DNA of 64,000 bases from Sphingomonas sp. UNC305MFCol5.2 (GCF_000712135.1 NZ_JOOE01000002.1:857566-921565); one strand, 5' to 3'. Counted from the first letter of the stretch, positions 45,261 through 54,205 are shown. Notes: generated by a model not told the origin, from the letters alone. Numbers and translations are program-made.

Positions 45261-45309
45261 TTTCTAAACTCCTGCTTCGAACTTGTTGGTTGGTACGGTT
45301 ACGGAAAAC

Positions 45310-46092
45310 TCAGTGCAGATGCTCGGCGTCGTTGATGTACAGCGACGTGAGCAGCGCAAAGACATAGGCCTGGATGCCGGCGACGAGGATCTCGAGCGCC
45401 GAGATGCCGACCATCAGCGCGAAGCTGGGGATGCCGACGCCGAGGCCGGGGATCAGGCCGGCATTGCCGGCGTTGATCACGAAGCCCGCGAGCACCTTCA
45501 GAAGGATGTGCCCTGCGATCATCGCGACGAACAGTCGCAGGCCCAGCGAGAAGGGGCGCACCATGAACGAGACGAACTCGATCGCGGGGATCAGCCAGAT
45601 CAGCCAGAGCGGCGTGCCGTGCGGCACGAACAGCGAGAAGAACTTCAGCCCGTGCTTCCAGAAGCCGACGATCAGCACGATCGAGAAGCTCATGATCGCC
45701 AGCACGCCGGTGACGGTGAAATGGCTGGTGAAAGTGAACGGATGGATGCCCACCAGGCCCAGAGGCAGCAGTCCGAGCACGTTGGCGAACAGGATGAACA
45801 TGAACAGCGAGAACACGTAGGGAAGGTATTTGCGCCCTTCCTTGCCCACGTTCGCCGCCAGCATCGAATCGATGAAGCCGGTGAAATTCTCGACCATCAT
45901 CTGCCAGCGGCCGGGCACCACGGCGCGCTTCATGCCGCCCAGCATGAATGCCCAGAGGACGAAGGCCGCGATGCACATCCACAGCGCCGAATTGGTGAAG
46001 GCGATCTGATGGCCGGCAACATTGAAGCCGTCCCAGATCGTCTGCACCTCGAACTGGTGCATCGGGTCGATCTTGCCTGATTCAGCCGCCAC
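45310..46092 (-). CDS. atpB: ATP synthase F0 subunit a
   Basis: 260 residues, stator proton channel. The essential arginine is in the helix RPFSLGLRLFVAMIAGHIL; other motifs are SLFMFILFANVLGLLPLG and ALEILVAGIQAYVFALLTSLY. Second gene of the operon, 39 bases after atpI. Confidence 0.97.
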   Translation of the reverse strand: MAAESGKIDPMHQFEVQTIWDGFNVAGHQIAFTNSALWMCIAAFVLWAFMLGGMKRAVVPGRWQMMVENFTGFIDSMLAANVGKEGRKYLPYVFSLFMFILFANVLGLLPLGLVGIHPFTFTSHFTVTGVLAIMSFSIVLIVGFWKHGLKFFSLFVPHGTPLWLIWLIPAIEFVSFMVRPFSLGLRLFVAMIAGHILLKVLAGFVINAGNAGLIPGLGVGIPSFALMVGISALEILVAGIQAYVFALLTSLYINDAEHLH

Positions 46093-46131
46093 GCTTGTTG
46101 ATCCGCTTCATTAGCCAAAGCGCCCGAAGAG

Positions 46132-46449
46132 CTACTTCGAGCGCTGGTTCGAAATCCTGATGATGTTCCTGAAAGCACTCGCTATTCCAAGGAACAGCAG
46201 CACGAGCAGGAGCCACGGGGAGGTTCCCAGCAGCCAATCGAGCGTACCGCCGATCACTGCTCCTCCGACCATGGAACCGATCAGTTCGGCCAGCACGCGG
46301 TTCCCGAGGCGATAGCTGGCATCGCCCTTGGTATCCACGGCGCCGGTTCTGATCGCCTCTTCCGATTTGGCTCGCTTCAGTCGCTCGTCGAGCGAGTTAA
46401 GGCGGGCATCCTCGGGCAAGGGGTCCAGTCCGGGCTCGTTCTCGGCCAA
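46132..46449 (-). CDS. atpI: ATP synthase accessory protein AtpI/AtpZ
   Basis: 105 residues. I start it at TTG 46449 because AGGAGAGG is placed just right upstream and the protein then begins MAENEPGLDPLPEDARLNSL; the ATG at 46512 would add residues without homology. Two helices: LAELIGSMVGGAVIGGTLDW and PWLLLVLLFLGIASAF. Thought to help assemble the c-ring. First gene of the operon. Confidence 0.88.
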   Translation of the reverse strand: MAENEPGLDPLPEDARLNSLDERLKRAKSEEAIRTGAVDTKGDASYRLGNRVLAELIGSMVGGAVIGGTLDWLLGTSPWLLLVLLFLGIASAFRNIIRISNQRSK

Positions 46450-46577
46450 TTGCCTCTCCTGTAAGCCGTTTCCGGCAGGCCAGACGCATGTGCCGAGCGG
46501 CGAGCCCGCCAAGGCAGGGGCCGATTAGGATGGGGGGGCGGCTGAGTCAACCGTTGCGAACTGCGCCCTCCGTAACC

Positions 46578-46685
46578 GTCACCCCGGCCAAAGTGCCGGG
46601 GTCCACCGCGCCTTCGAGCGAAAAGACCAGAGGTTCCAGCCTTTCCTTCGCAGCACGGTGGATGCCGGAACAAGTCCGGCATGAC
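46578..46685. repeat. Family A intergenic inverted repeat (diverged copy)
   Basis: Left arm GTCACCCCGGCCAAAGTGCC followed by GGGGTCCACCG; right arm CGGTGGATGCCGGAACAAGT-CCGGCATGAC. Lies between the divergent atpI and radC starts, ahead of the ATP synthase operon. Confidence 0.82.
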
Positions 46686-46714
46686 GGATGGATTTATGCG
46701 GTTATAGTCCACGC

Positions 46715-47398
46715 ATGCCCGTCGCCCCTCCCGACAACACCGGCCATCGCGCCCGCCTGCGCCAGCGCCTGTTCGAGGGCGGGCCGGACGCCCTGCTCGA
46801 TCACGAGTTGATCGAATATCTCCTCGCCCTCGCCATCCCCCGCCGCGACACCAAGCCGCTCGCCAAGGCTTTGCTCACCGAATTCGGCGGCATCGCCGGC
46901 CTGCTCAACGCCGATGCCGAGGCGATCGCGCGCATCCCCGGCATGGGCGAGACCAGCGCCGCCGCGTTGAAGGCCGCGCACGCCGCCGCGCTCCGCCTGC
47001 TCCGCGATCAGGTCGCCGCGCGTCCGATCCTCGCCAATTGGCAGGCACTGCTCGATTACCTGCGCGCCGACATGGCGCACCACGCGATCGAGCGCGTCCG
47101 CGTGCTCCATCTCAACGCCCGCAACATGCTGATCCGCGACGAGCTGATGAACGAGGGCTCGATCGACGAAGCCCCGGTCTATGTCCGCGAGGTGATCCGC
47201 CGCGCGATCGATCTCGGCTCGGCGGCGATCATCCTCGTCCACAACCACCCCTCGGGCGATCCCTCCCCCAGCCGCGCCGACATCGAGATCACCAGGCAAG
47301 TCGCAGAGGCCGGCAAACGCCTCGGCATCGCGGTGCACGATCACATCATCCTGGGCGCGGAAGGCCATACCAGCCTGCGCGCGCGGGGGCTGATCTAG
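46715..47398 (+). CDS. radC: RadC/JAB-domain protein
   Basis: 227 residues from ATG 46715. Helix-hairpin-helix part (AEAIARIPGMGETSAAALKA) followed by the JAMM metalloprotease-like domain with HNHPSGDPSPSRAD and the distal E/H residues (NEGSIDEAPVY). Historically named DNA repair protein, but the role is not established. Confidence 0.93.
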   Translation: MPVAPPDNTGHRARLRQRLFEGGPDALLDHELIEYLLALAIPRRDTKPLAKALLTEFGGIAGLLNADAEAIARIPGMGETSAAALKAAHAAALRLLRDQVAARPILANWQALLDYLRADMAHHAIERVRVLHLNARNMLIRDELMNEGSIDEAPVYVREVIRRAIDLGSAAIILVHNHPSGDPSPSRADIEITRQVAEAGKRLGIAVHDHIILGAEGHTSLRARGLI

Positions 47399-47432
47399 TC
47401 GTAGTTCAACGATAGCGTGGCCGTCTGGCACG

Positions 47433-47451
47433 CCCCTCCCTGTAAGGGAGG
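47433..47451. repeat. Family C half element
   Basis: CCCCTCCCTGTAAGGGAGG, a short hairpin of the family C type, 35 bases after radC. Could serve as a 3' hairpin. Confidence 0.6.
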
Positions 47452-47556
47452 AGAATGAAGAATGACTGCACCCGACACGAAACCCCCACATGCCAAACGG
47501 CCGCCGGATATCCGGCGACCGCTCGGGAGGTGCGCCATGCGTGCGGCGCGGTGAGC

Positions 47557-48195
47557 TTAGGGCTTCGGCGTCAGGAACTTCGCGAGCTCGGCCTTGTCGA
47601 CCGACTTGCTCTGGTCGGTGTCGGCCTGCGCGAAGGCCTGGCCGAGCCAGACGCCGGCCTCGGGCGAACCCGGCACGAAGGCAGGCTCCGACGCCTTGCG
47701 CAGCGTGCTCATCCACGCACCGAATTCGACATCGCTCAGCGAGCCGTTCGAATCCTTGTCATAGGTGCCGAAATCGCGGCCGACTGCCTGGCCAACCTGA
47801 TCCGGCGTCGCTGCGGGCTGCGCGGTGCCGGCGCCACTGGTGCCGCTCGGCGTCGTGGCGCCCGGCTGCGCGGGCGTGGCGGGCGTCGCCGGCTGGGCCG
47901 GCGCGGTGCCCGGTTGTGCCGGAGTCGCAGGCTCTGCGGGCGTTGCCGGCTGGGTCGGCGTAGGCTGCGCGGCTTCGGTGGCCGGCGGAGTCGTAGCGGG
48001 CGGAGCTTCCTCCACCGTGCCCGAACCCTGCGTTCCCGGCGCGGCGTCGTCGGTCGTCGCCGGGGTCTCAGGCTTGGACTGAGTCGCGGCCGGCGTTTGC
48101 TGCTGCGGATGCGTAGTCTTGGTCGCAGGCTTGTCCTGCGCAAAGGCGGGCACAGCAACAAGCATAGACGTGGCCAGAATAACTGTCTTCAACAT
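47557..48195 (-). CDS. Secreted EF-hand protein with Pro/Ala/Thr-rich linker
   Basis: 212 residues. Signal peptide VILATSMLVAVPAFAQ, then about 110 residues of Pro/Ala/Thr/Gln repeats (PATPAEPATPAQPGTAPAQ and variants), then a calcium-binding C-terminus with two EF-hand loops, DKDSNGSLSDVEF and DTDQSKSVDKAEL. Probably a periplasmic calcium-binding or buffering protein of unknown partner. Confidence 0.8.
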   Translation of the reverse strand: MLKTVILATSMLVAVPAFAQDKPATKTTHPQQQTPAATQSKPETPATTDDAAPGTQGSGTVEEAPPATTPPATEAAQPTPTQPATPAEPATPAQPGTAPAQPATPATPAQPGATTPSGTSGAGTAQPAATPDQVGQAVGRDFGTYDKDSNGSLSDVEFGAWMSTLRKASEPAFVPGSPEAGVWLGQAFAQADTDQSKSVDKAELAKFLTPKP

Positions 48196-48363
48196 CGGGC
48201 GAATCTCCTGTGATTTGCTTCATCAGATCTGAGTCGACGAAGCATGAAACTGTCTCTATTCGCAGCCATGAACATCTAAACTGGCACTGTAGTTCCCAAT
48301 TTCCGCCGTTGCGGTCACGGCTCACCCCTGCTAGGTGGCGCCTCGTCGCATTTCGATTGCCGT

Positions 48364-48379
48364 GTTGCGTTCGCGCAAC
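48364..48379 (+). promoter_or_regulatory. UUCG-loop hairpin in the purB leader
   Basis: GTTGCG, loop TTCG, CGCAAC, ending 21 bases before the purB ATG. Small stable hairpin, no T-run. Could tune translation of purB; could be chance. Confidence 0.35.
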
Positions 48380-48400
48380 GCCCGTCCACGGAGTATAAGC

Positions 48401-49711
48401 ATGGTCCCCCGTTATTCGCGGCCCGAGATGACCGCGATCTGGTCCCCCGAAACCCGCTTCGCGATCTGGTTCGAGATCGAGGCGCATGCGACCGAGGCGC
48501 TCGCCGAACTGGGCGTGGTGCCCAAGGCGGCGGCCAAGGCTTTGTGGGACTGGTGGGCGACCAAGCCTGCGATCGACGTCGCCGCGATCGACGCCATCGA
48601 GGCAGTGACCAAGCACGACGTGATCGCCTTCCTCACCTGGGTCGCCGAGCAGGTCGGCGAGGAAGCGCGCTTCATGCACCAGGGCATGACCAGCTCGGAC
48701 GTGCTCGACACGTGCCTCGCCGTCCAGCTCGCCCGCGCGTCGGACATCCTGCTCGCCGATCTCGACAAGCTCCTCGAAGTGCTCGAGCGCCGCGCCAAGG
48801 AGCACAAGTTCACGCCGACGATCGGCCGCAGCCACGGCATCCATGCCGAGCCGGTGACCTTCGGCCTCAAGCTCGCCGAGGCCTATGCCGAGTTCAAGCG
48901 CAACCGCGCCCGCCTGCTCGCCGCCCGCGAAGACATCGCCACTTGCGCGATCTCCGGCGCGGTCGGCACCTTCGCCAATATCGACCCGCGCGTCGAAGCG
49001 CATGTCGCCGCGAAGCTCGGCCTCGCGGTCGAGCCGGTCTCGACGCAGGTCATCCCGCGCGATCGCCACGCGATGTTCTTCGCGACCCTCGGCGTGATCG
49101 CCTCTTCGATCGAGCGCCTCGCGGTCGAGGTCCGCCACTTGCAGCGCACCGAAGTGCTCGAAGCCGAGGAATATTTCTCACCCGGCCAGAAAGGCAGCTC
49201 GGCGATGCCGCACAAGCGCAACCCGGTGCTGACCGAGAACCTCACCGGCCTCGCCCGCATGGTCCGCAGTGCCACCATCCCCGCGATGGAGAATGTCGCC
49301 CTCTGGCACGAGCGCGACATCTCGCACTCTTCGGTCGAGCGCTATATCGGCCCCGACGCGACGATCACGCTCGATTTCGCACTCGCCCGCCTCACCGGCG
49401 TCGTCGACAAGCTCCTCGTCTACCCCGCGCGGATGCAGAAGAATCTCGATCGCATGGGCGGCCTCGTCCATTCGCAGCGCGTGCTGCTCGCGCTCACCCA
49501 GGCCGGGGTCAGCCGCGAGGACAGCTATCGCCTCGTTCAGCGCAACGCGATGAAAGTGTGGGAATCGGACGGCGAGCTTTCGCTGCTCGAACTGCTCAAG
49601 GCCGATCCCGAAGTCACCGCGGCGCTTTCGGTCGAGGAACTCGAGGACAAATTCGACCTCGGCTATCACTTCCGCCAAGTCGACACGATCTTCGCTCGCG
49701 TCTTCGCCTGA
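48401..49711 (+). CDS. purB: Adenylosuccinate lyase
   Basis: 436 residues from ATG 48401. Acts twice in purine synthesis, splitting fumarate from SAICAR and adenylosuccinate. Superfamily signature GSSAMPHKRNP, catalytic-His region MHQGMTSSDVLDT and IGRSHGIHAEP are present. The start MVPRYSRPEM is the standard one; the region upstream is open but not conserved. Confidence 0.96.
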   Translation: MVPRYSRPEMTAIWSPETRFAIWFEIEAHATEALAELGVVPKAAAKALWDWWATKPAIDVAAIDAIEAVTKHDVIAFLTWVAEQVGEEARFMHQGMTSSDVLDTCLAVQLARASDILLADLDKLLEVLERRAKEHKFTPTIGRSHGIHAEPVTFGLKLAEAYAEFKRNRARLLAAREDIATCAISGAVGTFANIDPRVEAHVAAKLGLAVEPVSTQVIPRDRHAMFFATLGVIASSIERLAVEVRHLQRTEVLEAEEYFSPGQKGSSAMPHKRNPVLTENLTGLARMVRSATIPAMENVALWHERDISHSSVERYIGPDATITLDFALARLTGVVDKLLVYPARMQKNLDRMGGLVHSQRVLLALTQAGVSREDSYRLVQRNAMKVWESDGELSLLELLKADPEVTAALSVEELEDKFDLGYHFRQVDTIFARVFA

Positions 49712-49714
49712 TTG

Positions 49715-49855
49715 CTCCCCTCCCTGCAAGGGAGGGGTTGGGGGTGGGTGCGAGCGTAGCGAGCCCATCGGGCCGCTCGGAAAAGAAGGAAAGGCCGGGC
49801 ATCAAGCCCGGCTTTCCTTACCCACCCCTAACCCCTCACTAAAAGGGAGGGGGAA
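49715..49855. repeat. Family C long inverted repeat
   Basis: Left part CTCCCTGCAAGGGAGGGGTT then GGGGGTGGG; right part CCCACCCCTAACCCCTCACT then AAAAGGGAGG. Each end is itself a small hairpin, and the two ends pair across the terminator at 49786. Confidence 0.85.
49786..49819 (+). terminator. Terminator-like hairpin after purB
   Basis: AAGGAAAGGCCGGGC, loop ATCAA, GCCCGGCTTTCCTT; one bulged G in a 14-bp stem. Symmetric A- and T-runs at both sides would let it work in either direction. Nested inside the family C repeat. Confidence 0.78.
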
Positions 49856-49923
49856 GTAGCGCCGCGGCGCTTTCCACTGCACGCGATCGGGCGTATCCTC
49901 CGCCAGGGCAAAGGGGAAATGCC

Positions 49924-50754
49924 ATGGCGATCGGCGCATCGGTGGGCAAAGGCGGAGTCAACGAACTCGCCGACGTGATCGTCGTCCAGCACCTGCTGAA
50001 CGGCTGGCTCACCGCCACCAGGCAGGAGCTGATCCCCACCACCGGGATCTGCGGCCCGCTCACGATCGACGCGATCAAGACCTTCCAGTCGCGCATGCTC
50101 GGCGCCGCGAACCCCGACGGGCGCATCGATCCCGGCGGCAGGACGTGGCAAGCGCTCACCGCCGGAACCTCCGCACCCGCACCCGCGCCCGCGCCGACCC
50201 CGACCGCGCTCAGCGGCGCCGTCTGGTGGCGCGCCAATCAGGCCCAATTCCCCAACAGCGCCGCGATCACCGATCTCGTGCCGCCGTTCCGCGACAATGT
50301 CACTGCGTTCGTCAAGGCGCTCCGCGATGCCGGCGCCGACGTGAAGGTCTCGGCCACGCGCCGCAATCGCAGCCGGGCGCAGCTGATGCATTTCTGCTTC
50401 CGCGTCGCCAACGGTTCGATCGCGCCGCGCGACGTCCCCGCCATCGCCGGCTGCACGATCCAATGGGATCACGGCGATCTCGCCAAATCGAAAAAGGGGG
50501 CGCAGGAGATGGTCGATCTGTTCGGCATCGCCTTCCAGCCCTCGCTCACGTCGCTCCATATCGAGGGCCGCGCGATCGACATGACGATCAGCTGGACCGG
50601 CACGATCAAGGTCCGCGACAAGTCCGGCAATGCGCGCACGGTCTCGACACCGCGCTCGGGCAACACCAACAAGGACCTCCACGCGATCGGCGCGAGCTAC
50701 GGCGTGATCAAGCTCGCATCGGATCCGCCGCACTGGAGCGACAACGGCCATTGA
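49924..50754 (+). CDS. M15-like peptidoglycan peptidase with N-terminal peptidoglycan-binding-like domain, no signal peptide
   Basis: 276 residues from ATG 49924 (GGGGAAATG upstream). Residues about 10-78 resemble a peptidoglycan-binding helix bundle (VIVVQHLLNGWL, GICGPLTIDAIKTFQSRM, WQALT), then an Ala/Pro linker, then a D,D-peptidase-like domain with the zinc motif SLHIEGRAID and the last ligand in PPHWSDNGH. There is no signal peptide, so export would need a lytic, holin or secretion route. Looks like an endolysin or a secretion-system effector standing alone. Confidence 0.78.
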   Translation: MAIGASVGKGGVNELADVIVVQHLLNGWLTATRQELIPTTGICGPLTIDAIKTFQSRMLGAANPDGRIDPGGRTWQALTAGTSAPAPAPAPTPTALSGAVWWRANQAQFPNSAAITDLVPPFRDNVTAFVKALRDAGADVKVSATRRNRSRAQLMHFCFRVANGSIAPRDVPAIAGCTIQWDHGDLAKSKKGAQEMVDLFGIAFQPSLTSLHIEGRAIDMTISWTGTIKVRDKSGNARTVSTPRSGNTNKDLHAIGASYGVIKLASDPPHWSDNGH

Positions 50755-51534
50755 TCATCGGCCGGCCAGGCGCTCCAGCGTTTCCTCGTCGGCGGGAAAG
50801 AATGCCTCGATCGCCAGTTCATCGAGCGTCACGTCGCGCGGCGTTCCGAACACGGTGGTGGTGCTGAAGAACCGCAATTCGCCCAGCGGCGAATCCAGCC
50901 GCAGCGGCACGACTACCTCGCCGAAGCCATCGGCCTCGCCAGTCCCTTCCGCCGACGGATAGCCGCAAAGCTCGTCGAGCAATGCCGCCAGCGCCGGATC
51001 GCTGGTCAGCCACGCCTGCCGCCGCAGCCGCTCGAGCAGATGTCCGCGCCATTCGCCGAGATTGCGGATGCGCGGCGCCAGCCCTTCGGGATGCAGGCTC
51101 AGCCGCAGCACGTTGACGCGGCCTTCGAGCAGATGGCCCGCCACCCCCTCGAGCAGCGGCGCCACCGCCGCGTTCGCCGCGACCATGTGCCAGTGCCGAT
51201 CGACGGCGAGCGCCGGAAACGGCTCGTGCCCTTTGAGCACCAGATCGACAGCGCGCCGCGCCGGCGCCAGCTGTGGGTCGTCGAGCGGCCGCTCCGAATA
51301 GACCGGCGCATAGCCGGCGCCGAGCAGCATCGCGTTGCGTTCGCGCAAGGGGACTTCGAGCTGCTCGGCGAGCAGCAGCACCATCTCGCGGCTCGGCTGC
51401 GCGCGCCCGGTCTCGATGAAGCTCAGATGCCGCGTCGAGATCTCGGCATCGAGCGCGAGGTCCATCTGGCTCAGCCGGCGCTGCTGGCGCCAATGCTTGA
51501 TCTGCTCGCCCAGCGGCCGAACCTGGTTGTCCAT
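50755..51534 (-). CDS. XRE-family regulator with MmyB-like ligand-binding domain
   Basis: 259 residues from ATG 51534. Helix-turn-helix in residues about 8-65 (RQQRRLSQMDLALDAEISTR, FIETGRAQPSREMVLLLAEQ), then the MmyB-like domain (FPALAVDRHWHMVAANAAVA, NVLRLSLHPEGLAPRI, ELRFFSTTTVFGTPRDVTL). In this family, small lipophilic ligands are thought to bind. Divergent from the membrane protein at 51657, a likely target. Confidence 0.9.
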   Translation of the reverse strand: MDNQVRPLGEQIKHWRQQRRLSQMDLALDAEISTRHLSFIETGRAQPSREMVLLLAEQLEVPLRERNAMLLGAGYAPVYSERPLDDPQLAPARRAVDLVLKGHEPFPALAVDRHWHMVAANAAVAPLLEGVAGHLLEGRVNVLRLSLHPEGLAPRIRNLGEWRGHLLERLRRQAWLTSDPALAALLDELCGYPSAEGTGEADGFGEVVVPLRLDSPLGELRFFSTTTVFGTPRDVTLDELAIEAFFPADEETLERLAGR

Positions 51535-51656
51535 CGCATGTCTCCCTCCCGCCGCTGGTATCGCGGCGCGCGCACACATTCCATTACGTCTCGGGTAATC
51601 GACCTGCGTCCGGCGATCGCCATGCTTGGGGCACCTCAAGCAAGGGAGATACGATC

Positions 51657-52040
51657 ATGACTCGCAACCAGTTGCTCCGCCCGGTGATGCTGTTCGACGC
51701 CGCCACCTGCCTCGCAATGGGCGGCCTTCTCGTCGCCGTGGCCGGCCCGATCGCCGGCTTGACCGAACTGCCCGTGCCATTGCTCCGCGAGGCCGGCCTT
51801 ATCCTGTTCCCCTTCGCACTGTTCGTGCTCTGGGCAGCGCGGCGCGGCGGAGGGTGGCCTGTTCAGGCAGTGATCGCCGCGAACGTCGCCTGGGTGGCGG
51901 CCAGTCTGGCACTGATCGCGAGTCCGTGGAGCGGCAGCGCGCTGGGCATTGCCTTTGTCGGTGCGCAGGCCGCCGCCGTGGCGCTCCTCACCGCGCTCCA
52001 GTGGCGCATGCTCGGACGCGCAGTCGCGACGACTGTCTGA
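51657..52040 (+). CDS. Small four-helix membrane protein
   Basis: 127 residues, four hydrophobic segments (LFDAATCLAMGGLLVAVAG, LREAGLILFPFALFVLW, AVIAANVAWVAASLALIA, ALGIAFVGAQAAAVALLTAL). AGGGAG before ATG 51657. Function unknown; its position opposite the XRE regulator is typical of MmyB-type regulators and their targets. Confidence 0.82.
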   Translation: MTRNQLLRPVMLFDAATCLAMGGLLVAVAGPIAGLTELPVPLLREAGLILFPFALFVLWAARRGGGWPVQAVIAANVAWVAASLALIASPWSGSALGIAFVGAQAAAVALLTALQWRMLGRAVATTV

Positions 52041-52050
52041 GAGCCAGCCA

Positions 52051-52073
52051 AGCCCTTCCCTTCAGGGGAGGGG
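52051..52073 (+). terminator. Probable terminator after the small membrane protein
   Basis: AGCCCTTCCC, TTCA, GGGGAGGGGCT with one mismatch, then TTATCC; between two convergent genes. Of the family C type. Confidence 0.5.
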
Positions 52074-52084
52074 CTTTATCCGCC

Positions 52085-52981
52085 TCACGACTCGGGCGTC
52101 GGCATTTCCATCTTGGCGTCCCCGGTCGCGCCTGGAGTCCCGCCGACGATCCTCCTGCCCGCCAGGTTGGGAAGCGCGAAGGCCGGGCCGCTGCCGCCAT
52201 AGGCATAGCCGATGAGCGAGAAGAGCGGCTGGAACTGCGCCACCGGAAGCATCGCGCCGTCGCACGCCATCCACCCCTTGGGCAGCGCCGACCCGGCATA
52301 GGCCAGCACCTGGCCGAGGACGGGATCGTCGTCGGGGAAGGCGCCGCGGCCGTCCGACGAAGGGTAGATGCCGGAGCCGGCGCAGATCGCATAATTGAGT
52401 CCCAGGCCCGGCACCGTCCCGGCGACCTTCTGGCCGAGCGCCACGCCCGCGCCGGTGCCCACCGCCGCGGCGCCGTCGAGGTTGGGCAATGCGAAGTCTT
52501 TCTCGCCGTCGCCGCCGAAGGTCGTGCCGATCGCGTCGAACAGCGCGGGACAGGCGCCGGGCGAGACGAGCGCGCCGTCGGCCGCCAGCCATCCGCTCGG
52601 AATCACGGTGCCGCCAAAAGCGACGACCGCGCCGACGAAAGGCGCCACCTCTCGGCTTCGTGTCGCGATCAGATAGGTCATCGTCAGGCTGCCGGGCCCG
52701 TCCATGCCCCGCTGCTGCCCGCCGACGATGCTGCGCCGGTCGAGGTCGGGCAGTGCGAAGGTCACCCGGCCATCGCCGCCGAAAGCCGTGCTGATGATCG
52801 GATAGAGCATGGAAAATCGCGAGATCGGCAGCAACTGGCCCTGGGCGGGCGGCGCACCGAAGATGGCGACTCCCCCGGCATAGCTCTGGATCATTCCGGC
52901 GGTGAAGGCGGCAGACCAATCGCCGGGGCTGGGATAAAGACCGCTGATCGCGACGAGCTGCGACATCGAAAGCGTCGACAT
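52085..52981 (-). CDS. Triple phage tail-collar domain protein
   Basis: 298 residues made of three tandem copies of the tail-collar fold, each with a pattern FGG-x-x-P-x-GW-x-x-ADG-x-L ... FGGDG-x-x-x-F-x-LPNL: about residues 35-90, 118-170 and 220-280 (GGDGRVTFALPDL, GGDGEKDFALPNLD, GGSGPAFALPNLAGRR). No signal peptide or phage neighbours. Related to the microcystin-dependent protein family found outside phages. Role unknown. Confidence 0.85.
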   Translation of the reverse strand: MSTLSMSQLVAISGLYPSPGDWSAAFTAGMIQSYAGGVAIFGAPPAQGQLLPISRFSMLYPIISTAFGGDGRVTFALPDLDRRSIVGGQQRGMDGPGSLTMTYLIATRSREVAPFVGAVVAFGGTVIPSGWLAADGALVSPGACPALFDAIGTTFGGDGEKDFALPNLDGAAAVGTGAGVALGQKVAGTVPGLGLNYAICAGSGIYPSSDGRGAFPDDDPVLGQVLAYAGSALPKGWMACDGAMLPVAQFQPLFSLIGYAYGGSGPAFALPNLAGRRIVGGTPGATGDAKMEMPTPES

Positions 52982-53080
52982 GAAATTCCCCCGGGGAGCG
53001 CGGGATCGCCCCAGGCGATGCTAAGCTCTCCTGGATGTTCCAGCAATCGCGCAGGGCCGACTACCCGGCCCCGCGCGCCG

Positions 53081-54196
53081 TCACCCCAAAGCCGATTTGA
53101 TCTTGGCAAAGAACCCGCTCGTCTGCGGGCATTCGTCGCCCGTTTCGGTGCAGCGGAATTCCTCGAGCAACTCGCGCTGCTTCGCGGTCAGCCTTGTCGG
53201 CATCTCGACTTCGAGCCGCACGACGAGGTCACCGCGTCCGCGGCCCTGCAGCACCGGCATGCCGGCGCCGCGATGGCGGACTTCACGGCCCGGCTGGGTG
53301 CCCGGCGCGATCTTGATGACGTGCTTCTCGCCGTCGAGCCCGGGCAAAGTGATCTCGCCGCCCAGCGCCGCAGTGGTGAAGCTGATCGGCGCATTGGCGA
53401 ACAAGGTCGTGCCCTGCCGCTCGAAGATCGAGTGCCTGGCGACGTGGATGAAGATGTAGAGGTCTCCCGCCGGTGCGCCGCGCGCGCCGGCCTCGCCTTC
53501 GCCGCTCAGCCGGATCCGCGTGCCTTCGTCGACGCCCGGCGGCACGTTGATCTTGAGCGTCTTGGTCTTGTCGGTGCGGCCCTCGCCGCGGCAGTCGCGG
53601 CAGGGATCGGCGATCACTTCGCCGGCGCCGTGGCAGACCGGGCAGGTCCGTTCGACCATGAAGAAGCCCTGCTGCGCGCGCACCTTGCCGTGGCCGTTGC
53701 ACTGCTTGCATGCATGCGCCTGCGTTCCCGGCTTCGCGCCGGTTCCCGAGCACGTATCGCACATGCCGGATACATCGACGGTGATCTCGCTCGTCCGCCC
53801 GTGCCAGGCATCCTCGAGGCTGATCTCCATGTCGTAGCGCAAGTCCGCGCCACGCAGGTTCGGGCGCCCGCCGCGGCCGCCCATGAACTCGCCGAACACG
53901 CTTTCGAAGATGTCGCTGAACGCGCCGAAATCCTGCGCGCCATGCCCCGGGCCGCCGCCCATTCCGTTCTTGAACGCGGCATGGCCGAAGCGATCGTATG
54001 CCGCGCGCTTCTGCGGATCCTTCAGGACGTCATAGGCTTCACTGACGGCCTTGAACTTGGCCTCGTGATCCTTGCACCCGCCATTCTTGTCCGGGTGATA
54101 TTTGATCGCGAGCTTGCGATACGCCGATTTCAGCGTCGCCTCGTCCGCATTGCGCTCGCATTCGAGCAGCTCGTAATAATCGACTTCGGTGGTCAT
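53081..54196 (-). CDS. dnaJ: Chaperone protein DnaJ
   Basis: 371 residues. J-domain with the HPD motif (IKYHPDKN), Gly/Phe region, and four zinc repeats CDTCSGTG, CKQCNGHG, CPVCHGAG and CRDCRGEG, then the C-terminal substrate-binding domains. Stimulates DnaK ATPase and delivers clients. 144 bases downstream of dnaK, with a family C repeat in the gap. Confidence 0.97.
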   Translation of the reverse strand: MTTEVDYYELLECERNADEATLKSAYRKLAIKYHPDKNGGCKDHEAKFKAVSEAYDVLKDPQKRAAYDRFGHAAFKNGMGGGPGHGAQDFGAFSDIFESVFGEFMGGRGGRPNLRGADLRYDMEISLEDAWHGRTSEITVDVSGMCDTCSGTGAKPGTQAHACKQCNGHGKVRAQQGFFMVERTCPVCHGAGEVIADPCRDCRGEGRTDKTKTLKINVPPGVDEGTRIRLSGEGEAGARGAPAGDLYIFIHVARHSIFERQGTTLFANAPISFTTAALGGEITLPGLDGEKHVIKIAPGTQPGREVRHRGAGMPVLQGRGRGDLVVRLEVEMPTRLTAKQRELLEEFRCTETGDECPQTSGFFAKIKSALG

Positions 54197-54205
54197 TCAA
54201 AAAAG

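Noticed and set aside
52085..52981. Prophage remnant around the tail-collar gene
   Set aside because: No integrase, capsid, terminase or attachment site repeat nearby; flanking genes are ordinary chromosomal genes.
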